From Candidatus Aegiribacteria sp. MLS_C (GTDB lineage: Bacteria; Fermentibacterota; Fermentibacteria; Fermentibacterales; JCC-6): a stretch of 64,000 bases of DNA. Under the pieces are notes generated by a model that was not told where the DNA came from, did no database searches, and saw only the letters and a program-made list of their open reading frames with translations. Shown piece by piece: positions 53,901 to 61,274 of the stretch. Numbering within the stretch: position 1 is the first letter of the stretch; every line of letters starts with the position of its first letter. The stretch lies in NCBI GenBank assembly GCA_002030045.1, contig LQBI01000004.1, forward strand, positions 23,915 to 87,914, written 5' to 3'. A program made the position numbers and the translations under genes.

Positions 53901-55765
53901 CATCATCAATAAATACAAATGAGTTACCTGCTTGGTATCAAGATGATGAATGTGCTTTCAAACCAAAGAGTAAAAAAGGTACCACTCAATTGACTTCTGT
54001 TTTTGCAGATGCTCTGGGTGTAGGTACTATTGCGTATAATAACAAATCACTTCCTATTAAGGCTTTGAACGATTGCCACTCTGCAAGTGTAACCAAAGGT
54101 CCATTTATCATTGCATCGACTCTTGAGATAGCGCAAGCGATAGGTGGAGGAACAGCTGTTATCTTAGATAAAGATACACTTTCTCCTTTACGCTGGATTG
54201 GATCACTTGTTTGTCTTGAATGTGGATGGAAAGGAAAGAATCTCCTTACAGAAGCATTCTTTGACAGACAACACCCTTTGGGCGGTTGCCATGGATGTAA
54301 TGGTACGGGACATCTTTCTGTCTTTGACCGTGCGCTGCTGTTTGAAGGGAATGGTCTAGTTAGACCCTTGAAAAGAATCCTTTATGGTAAGAGAGTGAAA
54401 CAACTTGCAGATGCGTTTGCTTCACAGTATGAATTACCATTCCCTCAGGATGAGTTATCCAAGCAAAGCGATGAAGTCCTATTTCCTCTACTTTATGGAT
54501 ATCCTTACCATCCAATAAGGATACGTGGAAAGGACTTCCAGTGGAATGGAATATATCAGTATGCGTTAGCTTACTTGAAGTATGGAAGAGACGATAACTT
54601 TGCCAAGTCTGTTCTTGAGACAAAGAGAGAAATCCCTTGCGTACATTGTTTGGGCACAGGCTACTCTGATCAGGCAAGAACATCGAGATTAGCAGGTATG
54701 TCGATTAATGAGGCAATGGAAATACCTCTTGCAGTACTTGATAATAAGTTAATTGATAGTGATGTGAATACCAAAGCATATGGTAAACTGATACATATTG
54801 TTCATCATGCAGCTAGTCTTGGACTAGGTGATATTTCACTAGGTCAACACATCTCCGATCTAAATCCAACAAAACAAAGACTTCTTGCTTTATTAGTCGC
54901 TGATAGGACTATTGCTTCTGGTGATTTACTGATTTGGGAGCAACCCGGATGGGAATTTTCGGCAAAAGAGTGGCTGCCTATTCATAACTTATTAAGCTCT
55001 ATGAAATCTCGGGACATCTCAACAATCATAACTGACAGTAGATCCCGAGTGAAACCACAGGACTCAAAGATACTAGAGTGTTCTACTGGTAAACACTTTC
55101 ATGAGTTTGTACCAGATCATCAGGTACCTAGGGATTGTTATAATAATAGTCCATTAAATAGCGATTATAACAAAACGAATGAAGACTATGAAACGACACA
55201 TAGTGAATGTGAATCCGTCTTGTGGATAGAGCGCGATGAGTCTTCCTTCAGTTATGTTGATGATTTTTTGAATATAATCCAAAATGATGGTACTCAGACC
55301 ATAACAATAGGTATAGAGTCACCTTCATGGTCATCTAGAACAACATTACAAAGCTTGCTCAGTATTCTACCCAGAAGTTCAAAGTATCGCTCACTTCAAA
55401 GTACAAAACTACATGAAATACTGGGTATTAAGGGTCTCTCAAAGCAAGTGGTTTCAAAGACTGCATTCCTAGTGGAGTGCGGACTAGGGTATCTAAGACT
55501 CTCCGATACGGTATATAGTTTGCCATTAGGACAACGAATCATACTGAATTGCTTGAAACAAACTGGACTACTCGAGCAAACTCATCCTCGGCTGTTAGTC
55601 CACTTGGTAGAACCTTCGCCTTCTGGTCATAAGGCAGACTTAGAAATATGGGCGAAAATTGTAGAACGAGTTATAGCAGTTGGTTCTTCTGTATTATTGT
55701 CTTGTGATGAAAACTCTCGTCGGGTTATAGCTCCGAATGCAAAACTACTCAGGCAAGAGGTCTAA
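50936..55765 (+). CDS. Tandem-duplicated UvrA-like ABC ATPase (four nucleotide-binding modules)
   Basis: 1,609 residues. The first 850 residues align in order with a whole UvrA: Walker A GPSGSGKS (34-41), SLFSYNVPPERGGGMCPECR, second Cys pair CNKC, signature SLSLGERQR, Walker B YVLDEPSQGL; then module 2 with GVSGSGKT (553-560), CGNC and CEVCGGKR, signature LSGGEVQR (near 742) and FLLDEPSRGL. A second UvrA-like half starts near 860 with a good Walker A (GPSGSGKT, 888-895) and Cys pairs CPRC, CLEC, CHGC, but its signature (LNPTKQR) and Walker B (LIWEQPG) are altered. Module 4 has lost Walker A (GIESPSWSSRT) and keeps LVEPSPSGHKAD. The usual bacterial UvrA is about 950 residues; tandem UvrAs are known in Chlamydia. 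DNA damage recognition or antibiotic self-protection is inferred. Confidence 0.88.
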   Translation: MEFSSCFDIHNANANNLCGFNVSIPKGQWIAVTGPSGSGKSSLVFDIIYRSGSRNALDRLTASRKRYLVEPTPPGADSVDNLGVAFAMRQSLSRPNIRSTLATMTRIQSELRSAYLLSSQPTCPETGKKLVRFSDNPRVEAFTLLGSRWPRSEILVIGMMNRDDEQLKRLVRLGFSSLDDLERNMQKTLARASIDNSKYTCLRIASSDITLSKKLVSYFDVIGEWPLLIASHQDDIQSIQEVLDLSSCLISPSSLVLYPSPSMSLFSYNVPPERGGGMCPECRGTGLDATYRSGGSNELSNKHSKKLSIADEDVNELEDIGEDNQSSISSSEDDLVCNKCMGKRYSMNLAAYQIEGLSITELLSLSPVELLRQSWLEGDDKEDVYQFEYVFNLVSALVQLGLGHIPLGRSFASLSLGERQRARLAVQVASGLHGATYVLDEPSQGLHKADLNYITSAIESLVSRDSTVITVDHNAELQEKAQYTISLGPGSGPEGGQLLSQGVDNTSKTWPSIQRSVRIKQPSWWIHINGLSRNNIESLNLDIPCSQLVGVCGVSGSGKTSLIEGLDILLQDSHTSITNEIHGSVVTDRQIDRAVLLGQMPPPANPLSIPATVLGIHDFFRKEFARTDVSRSIGLRPIDFSLTSKSRLACGNCSGIGYITEKSKTYGMCRRICEVCGGKRFLPMASLSQLQGRSIIEILELSLKDIHAIYLHILPKKYLQALQWCEDLLLGHLLYGQPFSTLSGGEVQRLRFAQTLSKSPTKKDIFLLDEPSRGLHSRELNQLGKVLRGLADGGTSVIDVEHDIETLRICDQLIELGPGAGVDGGHVIASGPPAAIASLNTPTGKALRGEIALNNIPPAMQTKNDLTIAAPSGDKIPLSHGQTLVLTGPSGSGKTQIAVGGIYSLCESALYAGLGGRDKSKNEDEETNIHSAVLNPRPAFLLSIDRSTFMNLETVGSVLEATQLLARVFISSDQRYCPRCGCRLNYHSSSSINTNELPAWYQDDECAFKPKSKKGTTQLTSVFADALGVGTIAYNNKSLPIKALNDCHSASVTKGPFIIASTLEIAQAIGGGTAVILDKDTLSPLRWIGSLVCLECGWKGKNLLTEAFFDRQHPLGGCHGCNGTGHLSVFDRALLFEGNGLVRPLKRILYGKRVKQLADAFASQYELPFPQDELSKQSDEVLFPLLYGYPYHPIRIRGKDFQWNGIYQYALAYLKYGRDDNFAKSVLETKREIPCVHCLGTGYSDQARTSRLAGMSINEAMEIPLAVLDNKLIDSDVNTKAYGKLIHIVHHAASLGLGDISLGQHISDLNPTKQRLLALLVADRTIASGDLLIWEQPGWEFSAKEWLPIHNLLSSMKSRDISTIITDSRSRVKPQDSKILECSTGKHFHEFVPDHQVPRDCYNNSPLNSDYNKTNEDYETTHSECESVLWIERDESSFSYVDDFLNIIQNDGTQTITIGIESPSWSSRTTLQSLLSILPRSSKYRSLQSTKLHEILGIKGLSKQVVSKTAFLVECGLGYLRLSDTVYSLPLGQRIILNCLKQTGLLEQTHPRLLVHLVEPSPSGHKADLEIWAKIVERVIAVGSSVLLSCDENSRRVIAPNAKLLRQEV

Positions 55766-55814
55766 GTTGATCTATTGACTTCAGTACAGACAGAAGGAAC
55801 GCGAACATTCGTAA

Positions 55815-55828
55815 TAGGATTGGATAAT
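55815..55828 (+). repeat. 14-bp sequence shared with the precursor-peptide upstream region (copy 1)
   Basis: TAGGATTGGATAAT, with ATTCGT 2 bases upstream, directly before the TTG start at 55828. The same 14-mer occurs in opposite orientation at 59168-59181, with ATTCGT 5 bases upstream, ahead of the precursor peptide gene. The GGATAAT part could be a -10-like or operator element common to both transcripts. Confidence 0.35.
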
Positions 55829-56298
55829 TGGCTGATAAGTGTAGATATCAATGGGACTTGTGCGAAGTTGACTCAGCAGGACACAGACACACTCGTACAA
55901 TAAATGGCATTCCATATGATGTGATTAAACTTCAACGAATTACGAGAGATCTTCCTATCGTTTTACTAGAGCAGTCATGTTTCCAGTCATTACTTAATAG
56001 AAAAGTCTGGGGCTCACCTCATTCGAATTCGGATAGGTTCAGTCCACTTGAAGTTGTTTCTTATCTTAGAACAGGAGTAGTGTCGAAAAGATACGTAGCT
56101 GAAGTGCAAAATGAAATACTTCCAATACTAAAAGCGGATATGCAATATCCTATTCTCCTTACAACTATTGATGGTGTAGACATGGTACTTGATGGAATGC
56201 ATAGGTTGGCAAAGGCATACCTATTTTGCTTGGAAATATATTCAATCGAAGTACCGTTAATTATCCTTGAGAGGTGTCGGATTCCTGTTTGTAGATGA
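55828..56298 (+). CDS. Small ParB/sulfiredoxin-fold-like protein
   Basis: 156 residues from TTG 55828; no ATG is available near the start. The C-terminal half shows IVLLEQSCFQSLLN and, further on, TTIDGVDMVLDGMHRLAKAYLF. The D-G-M-H-R motif with following helix resembles the DGxHR element of ParB/Srx-fold proteins, which includes ParB, Noc and the free-serine kinases SerK/SbnI that use this motif for phosphate transfer. Function here is unknown; phosphorylation of a small substrate or nucleotide-dependent DNA binding are both possible. It follows the UvrA-like gene by 62 nt. Confidence 0.6.
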   Translation: MADKCRYQWDLCEVDSAGHRHTRTINGIPYDVIKLQRITRDLPIVLLEQSCFQSLLNRKVWGSPHSNSDRFSPLEVVSYLRTGVVSKRYVAEVQNEILPILKADMQYPILLTTIDGVDMVLDGMHRLAKAYLFCLEIYSIEVPLIILERCRIPVCR

Positions 56299-56344
56299 AG
56301 TATACTACACGAAGAGGATTCATTTCTTTGTACAGTAAAGGTTC

Positions 56345-56836
56345 ATGATGAAGAGCTTAACTAGTTCTAAGACAATAGTAATAACTGGAGCGTGCTGTTC
56401 TGGTAAGACTACGCTTAGTCGTATGATTTCAACGATGCTTTCTTTGCCAGTAATACACTTGGATGAAGTACTACCCCGACGAGGAGGGAATCATTGGACC
56501 TCAGAAATAGACTTACGCACATTACTCCTTCATTTACGAGGTCGTCATCTTATCGAGGGAGCACAGGTACTTGGTCTTAACAGCGCAGACCTTAATGATT
56601 TTCTAGTTTTCTTAATCGATGCAGAGCGTGATGAAGTTATTAGAAGACTAGTCAGACGTGGATTTCATGATAACCAAGGTCGATTAGTGAAAGGTCATAG
56701 TCAGCTTTCGCGTATTAATACTGAGATTGATTGGCAGATGAAGAAAATCGATGAATTTTCACGCCGCATTCCTAATTTGATCCATGTTCAAATGCCTTGG
56801 GAAAGAGCTGTAATGCAGATTTTAGATTGTATCTAA
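56345..56836 (+). CDS. P-loop NTPase/kinase-like protein (adenylate-kinase-like fold)
   Basis: 163 residues with AAAGG before ATG 56345. Walker A is near the N-terminus (VITGACCSGKTTLSRMIS), followed by LPVIHLDEVLPRRGG, where a nucleoside or small-molecule kinase places its acidic residue, and a lid-like basic segment (ERDEVIRRLVRRGFHDNQGR). The layout matches small kinases such as the FlaR/shikimate or adenylate-kinase-like group. The substrate is unknown. It is on the same strand as, and 46 nt after, the ParB/Srx-like gene, and its 3' end meets the radical SAM genes head-on. Confidence 0.7.
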   Translation: MMKSLTSSKTIVITGACCSGKTTLSRMISTMLSLPVIHLDEVLPRRGGNHWTSEIDLRTLLLHLRGRHLIEGAQVLGLNSADLNDFLVFLIDAERDEVIRRLVRRGFHDNQGRLVKGHSQLSRINTEIDWQMKKIDEFSRRIPNLIHVQMPWERAVMQILDCI

Positions 56837-56844
56837 TCAGCGTA

Positions 56845-57738
56845 TCATTTAGTTCTAATCACTTCGAATTCGTTTGAGTACTCTCTCCACACTCCTGGAC
56901 ATACTCGAGATATACCACAAGAGCTACATGAGTCAGGCCAAAACCTCTGACGTCCAAACTCAGTTTGATAATAGTCAATCGTGTTTCCTGATGATACCTT
57001 AAAGGTCTTAATCAAACCTGGCCAATAGAGTTCTGAACAAGAGTACTCCATGTCTCGCAATAGGCAAACGGGAAAGCCTTCTACCTGAACAAATCTCTGT
57101 TCGAATTTGGATACTGTTGTTCTTGCTTCTTTAAGAGCCTCTGTTAGTCTTGGTTTCAAATTAGATGTAGACAGATCTGAAATATGCATAAGCGATAATT
57201 GGACATGATGGCAATTATGACTCTTTGATAACTCCGCTATTTCAAAAAGGTTACTTGTATTTCTAGCTGTTATTACAGCATTTGTAGCAACGTGAATTCC
57301 AGCTTGAGAACAGGTATCGATAGCAGAAATAGCTCTACTCCAAGACCCTTTTCTATTGACTAATTCATCGTGAGTATTGGCAAAGCTAGAATGCAATGAA
57401 ACTGTTACTTCTACTCTACAGATAGATGTCATCTCGGATAGAACTCTGATAACATCCTGATAGTCAGCTATAGCCCCATTTGTTTGAACTTGAATTCTAG
57501 AAAATCCCAACTCAGCCGAATAATTTAGTAAATCAACAAGATCAGTTCTAGAACTAGGTTCACCCCCTGTTAGTACAAGATACTCAACTCCATCTTTACG
57601 TAACGTGAGTAGCATTCTACGTATAGCATCTAATGTGTAATCCTGTACATCCTCATCACGCACACAAAAACAACATTTCTGATCACAATTGGAGGTTAGA
57701 ACAACTGAGCCTGCACAGATATTATTCAGTGGTCTCAC
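56845..57738 (-). CDS. Radical SAM enzyme with C-terminal auxiliary Cys cluster
   Basis: 297 residues from GTG 57738, overlapping the previous radical SAM stop by 17 nt. The iron-sulfur motif is Cys18-x3-Cys22-x2-Cys25 (SNCDQKCCFC), followed by LVLTGGEPSSRTDLVDL and TVSLHSS. The end holds a partial SPASM/twitch-like cluster (DSCSSCGISRVCPGVW). The size fits a peptide- or cofactor-modifying enzyme. With a partner SPASM enzyme and a small peptide gene just upstream, it probably introduces a second modification into the same peptide. No exact family is recognised. Confidence 0.82.
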   Translation of the reverse strand: MRPLNNICAGSVVLTSNCDQKCCFCVRDEDVQDYTLDAIRRMLLTLRKDGVEYLVLTGGEPSSRTDLVDLLNYSAELGFSRIQVQTNGAIADYQDVIRVLSEMTSICRVEVTVSLHSSFANTHDELVNRKGSWSRAISAIDTCSQAGIHVATNAVITARNTSNLFEIAELSKSHNCHHVQLSLMHISDLSTSNLKPRLTEALKEARTTVSKFEQRFVQVEGFPVCLLRDMEYSCSELYWPGLIKTFKVSSGNTIDYYQTEFGRQRFWPDSCSSCGISRVCPGVWREYSNEFEVIRTK

Positions 57739-58888
57739 TAATAGCCCTACGTAATTCTGTTATTAAGGTTATTTTAGCTTTGCAATACTCCTCCAGCCAC
57801 TTTGGAAAGCGTTTACCAATTATGGCTCTATGCATCATGCATGCACCTGTACAGACGTCGAAGACAGGACACTCACGACAATCTTCAAGCAACCGCTTCT
57901 TCTCTTCAGCGAATGTTTGATATCTACCCTTTCCCAGTATGAGACCACGTAACTGCTTTTCCTCGAGGTTAAAGACATTCCCTACTCTTGCATAGTTATC
58001 ACGGATATAGGCATCACAGAGGAATGACTCTCCATCTGGATATACCATTAAAAAGCCTTCACACTTATCCTTGCTGTATTCACACCATGGTGTAGGCAAT
58101 CCTTGCATCTTTGATATAATGCTTGTTAGTGGATCGATAAACATCCCTGTTTGCTTATCTTTCGCAGTTCCCGCACATCGTGCCCAGTATTTGAATGCTT
58201 TAAGCATGAACGAAGTGAACTCAGAAGGGCTTATTGCAAACTCCTCCAATTGGCCTGATTCATCAAGGTCGTAACATGGAAGAAACCTTACGAATTTGCA
58301 ATTTAGATTGTTCAGAGTGTCAATGATCTTCTCGGGAATATTAACATTATGTCTAGCAATGACAGTAAGAAGACCATAATTAATCTGTCTTTCATGCAGA
58401 AGCTTGATTCCATTCTTAACTAACTCAAAGCTCCCTGATCCATCTGCATGCCTTCTATACATGTCATGGATGTTCTTAGGTCCATCGATACTAATGCTTA
58501 TTGGATGATATGATGTAAGATTACTAGCAGATTGCCATATATCGAGCCAGCTATTTGTTAGCAGGGTTCCATTAGTCTGTACTGAGAGTCCAACGCGATT
58601 TCCAAATTCAACGCTGGATTTATTACAGGCTTCAATTATTAGCATTAACGATTCATCACTAATTAGAAGAGGCTCGCCACCGTGCAGAAGAAAAAGAAGT
58701 CTTGATTCCTGAACACACGACCCAATTCTCTCGATTAGTTTCCACGGTTCGGGCATCATTGATGGAGATGAAGAACTCACCCGTTCGTAGCAATAAGAAC
58801 AAGATAAATTACATGACGTTGTGACCTTTAAGACGATAGTTCGTCTTACTGTATTGGTCAGCTTGTAATCATCTTGAGAGCTAATCAC
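57722..58888 (-). CDS. Radical SAM/SPASM peptide-modifying enzyme (FxsB/anSME-like)
   Basis: 388 residues from GTG 58888, which overlaps the precursor stop as GTGA (a TTG at 58891 is also possible). The core has the cluster motif TSCNLSCSYC near residue 25, LHGGEPLL, SVQTNGTLL, SISIDGPKNIHD. The C-terminal SPASM domain carries WCEY, DKCEG, SFLCDAY and DCRECPVFDVCTGACM, giving the seven or more Cys expected for two auxiliary clusters. SPASM enzymes of this type cross-link residues in ribosomal peptides, including the three-residue cyclophanes made by FxsB-, GrrM- and XyeB-type maturases. It is the direct neighbour of the putative precursor, so it is the first-choice modifying enzyme. Confidence 0.88.
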   Translation of the reverse strand: MISSQDDYKLTNTVRRTIVLKVTTSCNLSCSYCYERVSSSSPSMMPEPWKLIERIGSCVQESRLLFLLHGGEPLLISDESLMLIIEACNKSSVEFGNRVGLSVQTNGTLLTNSWLDIWQSASNLTSYHPISISIDGPKNIHDMYRRHADGSGSFELVKNGIKLLHERQINYGLLTVIARHNVNIPEKIIDTLNNLNCKFVRFLPCYDLDESGQLEEFAISPSEFTSFMLKAFKYWARCAGTAKDKQTGMFIDPLTSIISKMQGLPTPWCEYSKDKCEGFLMVYPDGESFLCDAYIRDNYARVGNVFNLEEKQLRGLILGKGRYQTFAEEKKRLLEDCRECPVFDVCTGACMMHRAIIGKRFPKWLEEYCKAKITLITELRRAISETTE

Positions 58889-59079
58889 CAACCTCTTGTA
58901 TAATCGCTATGATTAGTCCAATGTGTCATCTGAGTATCTTGCCCAGATGCCTTGATCTGTTCTACGATAAGTGCAATCCCTCGTGCTTCAGTATCGCTAT
59001 ATGCTTGACCAATTGCATGAGAGTCTTCTGTTTGATGTGTATTATTCTTAACCTCTTCTTCGGTCCTCACATAATCCAT
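58885..59079 (-). CDS. Putative RiPP precursor peptide with aromatic-X-X triplet core
   Basis: 64 residues with AAAGGAG 6 nt before the ATG. The leader-like part is acidic and helical (DTEARGIALIVEQIKASG). The C-terminal 15 residues are rich in His, Trp, Tyr, Thr and Asp. From Trp54 the sequence divides exactly into WTN, HSD, YTR and a terminal GW. In triceptide/three-residue cyclophane RiPPs the maturase links an aromatic residue to the third residue of each Omega-X-X unit, commonly Asn, Asp or Arg, exactly as here. Overlap with the SPASM enzyme start by 4 nt supports the pairing. No protease or exporter gene is adjacent. The triceptide assignment is inference from motif and context. Confidence 0.72.
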   Translation of the reverse strand: MDYVRTEEEVKNNTHQTEDSHAIGQAYSDTEARGIALIVEQIKASGQDTQMTHWTNHSDYTRGW

Positions 59080-59094
59080 TTTTCACTCCTTTGG

Positions 59095-59127
59095 AGTAAT
59101 GAGGTTCAACCAATATTCCACATTACT
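59095..59127 (-). promoter_or_regulatory. Inverted repeat just upstream of the precursor ribosome site
   Basis: AGTAATG (59095-59101) and CATTACT (59121-59127) can form a 7-bp stem with a 19-base loop, ending 2 bases before the AAAGGAG of the precursor gene. It may be an operator or may affect translation initiation. Confidence 0.4.
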
Positions 59128-59167
59128 GTATGACTAATTCTTCTTTCCACTCTCATCAATGTCAATG

Positions 59168-59181
59168 ATTATCCAATCCTA
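59168..59181 (-). repeat. 14-bp sequence shared with 55815-55828 (copy 2)
   Basis: On the minus strand this reads TAGGATTGGATAAT, about 90 nt upstream of the precursor ATG, with ATTCGT 5 bases before it. The two copies bracket the five genes from the ParB/Srx-like protein to the precursor as an inverted pair. Confidence 0.35.
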
Positions 59182-59232
59182 CTTGAACGAATCTTATTAG
59201 ATGGAATACAGCAGTATATTCCAAATATATCT

Positions 59233-61197
59233 CTACCTATTGAAATATAGGCGGAGCTGCCGTTCTGTTATCAACTGCTTTTCCCAGTTGTCACCCATTC
59301 TGCTGATCTCCTGCTGCAGTTCCGGTGGCAAATTCAGCAAGTTGAGGAGCTGTGTGATCCTTGCTCTAGAGTAGCCCAGCCTGCGTGCCAGCTCCGCCCT
59401 TGTCAGGTCCTCCAGTTCCATGGTCGTGTAGAGTTCTTCAGCCAGTATGAGTGGGTTCCTGAAGCGCTTCTTGGGCTTCTTCTCAGGGAGTGCCTGTATG
59501 CCGGCATTTAGCCACAGAACAGTACGTTGGGAGACTCGCTTGGCGCGCCATTTCCCGATCTGCTCGAACCCACCCTTTTTGGTTGACATTCTGTAGATGT
59601 ATCTGAGTGCATTGACGTGGAGATTGAACACCATCTTGTCTTCACTGACCACAATATCCCTGAACAAGTACTTCACTAAGTCTTCACGTTGCTTTCTTGG
59701 ACCAAACTCAGCCAATCTACGCATATTACTCAGCAGTGATACGATCTCATCTTTGGATACCTTCTGAGATTGCTTATCATCAAGGATAGCCTTAATCTTT
59801 CTCATACTATCCTGAATATTGGCAAGTACTTCTGTTTGATCCTTAACTTGTTGCATGTTAAGCTTATACTCATTGCTTTCTTTTTCGAATGAAGGTAAAG
59901 CTCTGGATAACTCATGCACTTCATTCTTTATCTCTCGTGACCTATTGGTAAGAGCAATGAGCTTCCCTTTAAGTTTCGGAATCTCATCGTGAATGGACTT
60001 GTTGACCAGATTCTCAAGCTCTGCAATATAGGCCTCAGATGCTATTATCTTCTCTATGACTTCATATGTAGCCCTATCAGCCTCTTCAGCATCAATATGA
60101 AATCTACTCCTCCTCCCCGAACTAAGCTCTTCCGACACTGGACAGGCATCATTAAAGCATGAGTAGTAATAGTACATCTTCCCGTGCCGCTTACCGCTTC
60201 TGCTCTTAAGCAGAGTATCACATGCAGCGCATTTCGCTCTCTTCTGTATTAAATAGAAATGCCCCTTATCAGGTTTCTTCTTCGCAATATTACCTTTCTT
60301 TTTCTTTGCCATCGCTCGTGCAGATTGAACCTCGTAGAAAAGGTCTTCTGATATAATGGGTTGCCATGCTGCATTACTGATTCTCTCAACAACTTCACCA
60401 GTACTCTCATCTATTTCAGAGTATTTCCTAAGTGCAATGTACTTCACATTAGTAAGTATGGTCCTTACAACGTTTTCTGTAATGGGGCCCCCTCCCTTTC
60501 TTTTCCCTGTTTTCCTGTTCATCCAACTCTTATTCTTATAACCTTTCCCGGTTAGATAATCGGATACTGCTTTATCGGATCCTAATTCCATGTACTTCTT
60601 GAAAGCCTCTTCTACTATGAGGGCCTCCTTCTCGTTCACAATGAGTGTTCCTGCTTCAAGAGGGTTTGGATTAAGGTTATACCCTAAGATCGGTCTACCG
60701 CCGTTATATAGGCCTTCCTGGGCACGATACAGTGTATTACGCCTGTTCCTTTCACTCTTGATATCGAGTTCAAGTTTGGCCAGAGTCATGAGTATTACAA
60801 CCATGGCTTCACCTGTTGGTGTGCTCGTATCCAAGCTCATTCTGGTACAGATTAGCTCGACATCGTTATCATCCAGAAACTTATAGAACTCAATGAAACC
60901 AGCAACATCACGACCAAGGCGGTCTAGTGCAGTGCACATAACAACATTGACTTTATCAAACTCAATATCAATTCTCAGCCTGTCGAATTCATCACTTTCA
61001 AATGATTCACTTCCTGAGATACCCCTTAGGTTGTATGTGTCGAATTCAATGTATTGTGGTCCATCTTTGTTACTGTTCTTTGCCTCTATATGCTTTCGAA
61101 GTTCCTGGAGCTGGATATCGAATGAATTCTTGTAAGTCTCGGCTTGTCTAGGATCACTGACACGGATCACCAGACCGCAGTGTTTGACCTCAGCCAT
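59233..61197 (-). CDS. Large serine recombinase with C-terminal KorB/ParB-type helix-turn-helix
   Basis: 654 residues with GGGGAGA before the ATG. The resolvase domain has the catalytic Ser in LVIRVSDPRQAE, with GISGSESFESDEFDR, CTALDRLGRDVAGF and TLAKLELDIKSERNR. The recombinase domain (GGRPILGYNLNPNP, GGGPITENVVRTILTNVKY), zinc ribbon (CAACDTLL, CFNDAC) and coiled coil follow. The last 70 residues are unusual: a helix-turn-helix of the ParB/KorB type (LTRAELARRLGYSRARITQL). It is related to the recombinase at 30262 in layout but clearly not a duplicate. It may serve a second, nested element. Confidence 0.92.
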   Translation of the reverse strand: MAEVKHCGLVIRVSDPRQAETYKNSFDIQLQELRKHIEAKNSNKDGPQYIEFDTYNLRGISGSESFESDEFDRLRIDIEFDKVNVVMCTALDRLGRDVAGFIEFYKFLDDNDVELICTRMSLDTSTPTGEAMVVILMTLAKLELDIKSERNRRNTLYRAQEGLYNGGRPILGYNLNPNPLEAGTLIVNEKEALIVEEAFKKYMELGSDKAVSDYLTGKGYKNKSWMNRKTGKRKGGGPITENVVRTILTNVKYIALRKYSEIDESTGEVVERISNAAWQPIISEDLFYEVQSARAMAKKKKGNIAKKKPDKGHFYLIQKRAKCAACDTLLKSRSGKRHGKMYYYYSCFNDACPVSEELSSGRRSRFHIDAEEADRATYEVIEKIIASEAYIAELENLVNKSIHDEIPKLKGKLIALTNRSREIKNEVHELSRALPSFEKESNEYKLNMQQVKDQTEVLANIQDSMRKIKAILDDKQSQKVSKDEIVSLLSNMRRLAEFGPRKQREDLVKYLFRDIVVSEDKMVFNLHVNALRYIYRMSTKKGGFEQIGKWRAKRVSQRTVLWLNAGIQALPEKKPKKRFRNPLILAEELYTTMELEDLTRAELARRLGYSRARITQLLNLLNLPPELQQEISRMGDNWEKQLITERQLRLYFNR

Positions 61198-61274
61198 ACC
61201 ATCTCCCCTATTTTTTCTACAGGAAAATGAATAGGCAATTTAGCTATGAAAGGAAAGGTCTGGCTTATTACTGC

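Noticed and set aside
50936..55765. Host nucleotide-excision-repair uvrA
   Set aside because: Length about 1.7 times normal, degenerate second half, AT-rich composition and island context argue against the housekeeping gene.
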